A stretch of 64,000 nt of DNA. It comes from Natrinema hispanicum. Lineage in GTDB: Archaea > Halobacteriota > Halobacteria > Halobacteriales > Natrialbaceae. The notes beneath the pieces are model-generated. The model ran no database searches, was not told where the DNA came from, and saw only the letters and a program-made list of their open reading frames with translations. A program made the translations under genes and the position numbers. Of this stretch, positions 62,708 to 64,000 are shown in pieces. The stretch's first letter is position 1. The number at the start of each line of letters is the position of its first letter. The stretch is taken from NCBI RefSeq assembly GCF_900111485.1, contig NZ_FOIC01000010.1, positions 62,001 through 126,000 on the forward strand. The letters run 5' to 3'.

Positions 62708-63053
62708 CACTTCAAATCGTTCATTTGTGGATCCTCATCCCTCGCTCACAACCCAAATTGGATGAAGTATAGAGCTGATTTCCAGCACGTGAGAATCGGG
62801 CCGACTATGTTCGTATATATAAGTTAACGGCTGTCAACGTGGACCAGCGACGCGCTCGAGCGCGGATACTCGGGCGTCAACACTCGAGGTTCGATCTCAA
62901 AGCGTCGGCTCGACACCCGAGAAACGACAGTTCGGTATCACCTCGCCCGGAACACGGTTCAACGTGCCGGTTCGGTGATCGTTTTTTTACGGCGACAACT
63001 CCTGCACTGGGATCGATGTGTCTCAACGCAGTGGCCGACAATACAGAACGGTC
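62708..63053. other. Intergenic region with distant TATA box
   Basis: No gene is seen. CGTATATATAAG (62811-62822) is the only strong TATA-like element for the minus strand and would give a leader of about 135-140 nt for the ferredoxin operon. A T-run GTTTTTTTAC (62981-62990) lies nearer the Bat-type gene end. Confidence 0.45.
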
Positions 63054-63728
63054 TCATGCGCTCGTCGGTCGATCCTCGACTTCCACATGCTCGGCAGCAC
63101 CCGGAAGCTCTGCAACGAACTGTTTGATAATCGCTTCTTCGGCTCGGTGAAGCGTCTCGCTACACGTCGATTTGGCGATGTCGAGATGGGCCGCGAGGTC
63201 GGTCAGTGAACAGCGCCGTGGGGTGTCGTAGTAGCCTGCGTCGACGGCAGCGACGACGACTTCGAGTTGCCGCTCCGAGAGCAGTTGCCGTTCGTGGAGT
63301 CGCTCGCGGACGTTGTCGATCCGGTACTGGAACCCAAACCGCTCGAGTTGGTCGGCGAGTTTCGCCAGCCGCTCTCGGGAGCCGGTGACCTCGACAGTTG
63401 CCTCGCCATCGACGATTTCGATCGGGAGTTCGATCGGGACACCGGACTCTCGCGAGGACACCAACAGCAGTGGCGTTGTCGCTTCGAAGTGAACTGTCGC
63501 CTCGTGAATATCCTGTTGGGCGACCGTCAGTTCTGTGAGCTGTGGATGCTCGGCCATCGCCTCGATCACTGCCGAAACCGTCGGACCAGTGATCCGAACG
63601 AGGGCAAACCCGGATTCAGGCCCGGGAACGGCCGCGAGCACCCGAAAGGTCGACTCGGGGTAGGCCGTCGATAGCTGATGAATCCAGACCTCCTCGGGCA
63701 TCGTGATCGTGAGTGTCGCGTGGGCCAT
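63054..63728 (-). CDS. Bat-type transcription regulator (HTH_10 domain)
   Basis: The 224-aa product has an N-terminal sensor domain (about 1-155, MAHATLTITMPEEVW) and a C-terminal HTH_10 with LSERQLEVVVAAVDAGYYDTPRR and the HTH DLAAHLDIAKSTCSETLHRA. The two-domain layout matches the regulator at 22804. It faces the ferredoxin operon in tandem, and may regulate it. The ATG at 63728 is preferred because further upstream is repeat DNA. Confidence 0.9.
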   Translation of the reverse strand: MAHATLTITMPEEVWIHQLSTAYPESTFRVLAAVPGPESGFALVRITGPTVSAVIEAMAEHPQLTELTVAQQDIHEATVHFEATTPLLLVSSRESGVPIELPIEIVDGEATVEVTGSRERLAKLADQLERFGFQYRIDNVRERLHERQLLSERQLEVVVAAVDAGYYDTPRRCSLTDLAAHLDIAKSTCSETLHRAEEAIIKQFVAELPGAAEHVEVEDRPTSA

Positions 63729-63783
63729 ACGAGCGCGTTCAGTGTACCTCTGTCCCGTGGCCACGAATATGTTCGCAATCTTT

Positions 63784-63868
63784 TCATACCGACTACTGTC
63801 AGTCATTTCCGGTGGGACCGCGACCGTTCTGCAGTCGGGCCGGGACAGCGGGACAGCAGACCGTCTCA
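63784..63868. repeat. Family 1 palindromic intergenic repeat, copy 10
   Basis: It runs from TCATACCGACTACTGTCAG to GGGACAGCAGACCGTCTCA, 85 bp, in the same orientation as copies 4 and 5. It lies between two minus-strand genes, upstream of the Bat-type regulator. Confidence 0.85.
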
Positions 63869-63948
63869 GCCGTGGTGAGGTGCTACGAGCAAGCGTTGCC
63901 ACTTCTCCGATCGGGTAAAGATGGGTCCCGGGGCCGCGTGCAGACCGA

Positions 63949-64000
63949 TCACCCTCCGAGGTGGTCGATGAGGTGGTTACAGAGTCGGTCGGGCGCTTCG
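63949..64000 (-). CDS. C-terminal end of an unidentified protein (partial)
   Basis: Sixteen codons (EAPDRLCNHLIDHLGG) run to a TGA read as TCA at 63949-63951. The remainder lies beyond the window; no family can be named. Confidence 0.4.
   Translation of the reverse strand, partial: EAPDRLCNHLIDHLGG

Noticed and set aside
1-64000. CRISPR arrays, rRNA genes, full insertion sequences with transposase
   Set aside because: No regularly spaced repeats, rRNA-like conserved blocks or transposase proteins are seen on either strand.

Overview
The window is chromosomal DNA of a halophilic archaeon (class Halobacteria). The evidence is the high GC content, very acidic proteins, many genes whose TATA-like box sits 26-30 nt before the start codon (leaderless mRNAs), Tat signal peptides with lipoboxes, Bat-type HTH regulators, a HEWD-family small protein, DpsA, and the archaeal L1-L10-L12 gene order. 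Natrialbaceae-like genera are plausible, but the sequence does not settle the genus.

Layout. 1-6.7 kb: degenerate RecA/KaiC-like protein, aspartate carbamoyltransferase pair pyrB-pyrI, universal stress protein, macro-domain protein, a 57-aa microprotein under DtxR-like boxes, and DpsA. 6.8-12.4 kb: aldehyde dehydrogenase, Tat lipoprotein, PfkB sugar kinase, YihY/BrkB membrane protein. 12.5-15.4 kb: zinc/manganese-type ABC importer znuA-znuC-znuB. 16-19.3 kb: ADP-forming acyl-CoA synthetase overlapping a DRTGG/phosphotransacetylase-like protein. 19.5-31.4 kb: PRC-barrel proteins, RCK-DHH fusion, tRNA-Lys with a duplicated 3' end, metallo-hydrolase, Bat-type regulator, enoyl-CoA hydratase, purM, TraB plus M50 protease operon, HAD phosphatase, several tiny zinc-ribbon proteins. 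31.9-34.7 kb: ATP-type PEP carboxykinase, HEWD protein, CutA, ribosomal L11. 34.7-39.2 kb: an insert between L11 and L1 with two Tat-exported surface-type proteins (one carrying a C-terminal NosL copper domain), a signal peptidase I and a MITE. 39.5-41.6 kb: L1-L10-L12. 41.7-51.5 kb: TctA permease, BtpA, OYE-type flavoprotein, redoxin, Lrp regulator plus aminotransferase, and a PAS-GAF pseudo-histidine kinase. 51.6-57.8 kb: purL, a divergent OsmC pair, PHP plus asparagine-synthase-like operon, cupin. 58-64 kb: Mrp/ApbC, a NrfD/ferredoxin membrane redox operon, a second Bat-type regulator.

Two families of short dispersed repeats run through the intergenic spaces. Family 1 is an imperfect palindrome of about 80-90 bp (ten copies seen), mostly at gene 3' ends and often supplying the stop codon of the adjacent gene. 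Family 2 is a MITE-like element of about 115 bp with 17-bp terminal inverted repeats (three good copies and one weak copy). One family 1 copy lies nested inside a family 2 copy.

Best candidates for something new: the L11-L1 insert (NosL fused to a TasA/DUF1102-type surface protein, beside a signal peptidase and a second surface protein); the shared DtxR-like motif TTAGGCnnACCAAA in front of both a 57-aa microprotein and dpsA; and the repeat family whose outer TGA doubles as a gene stop codon.
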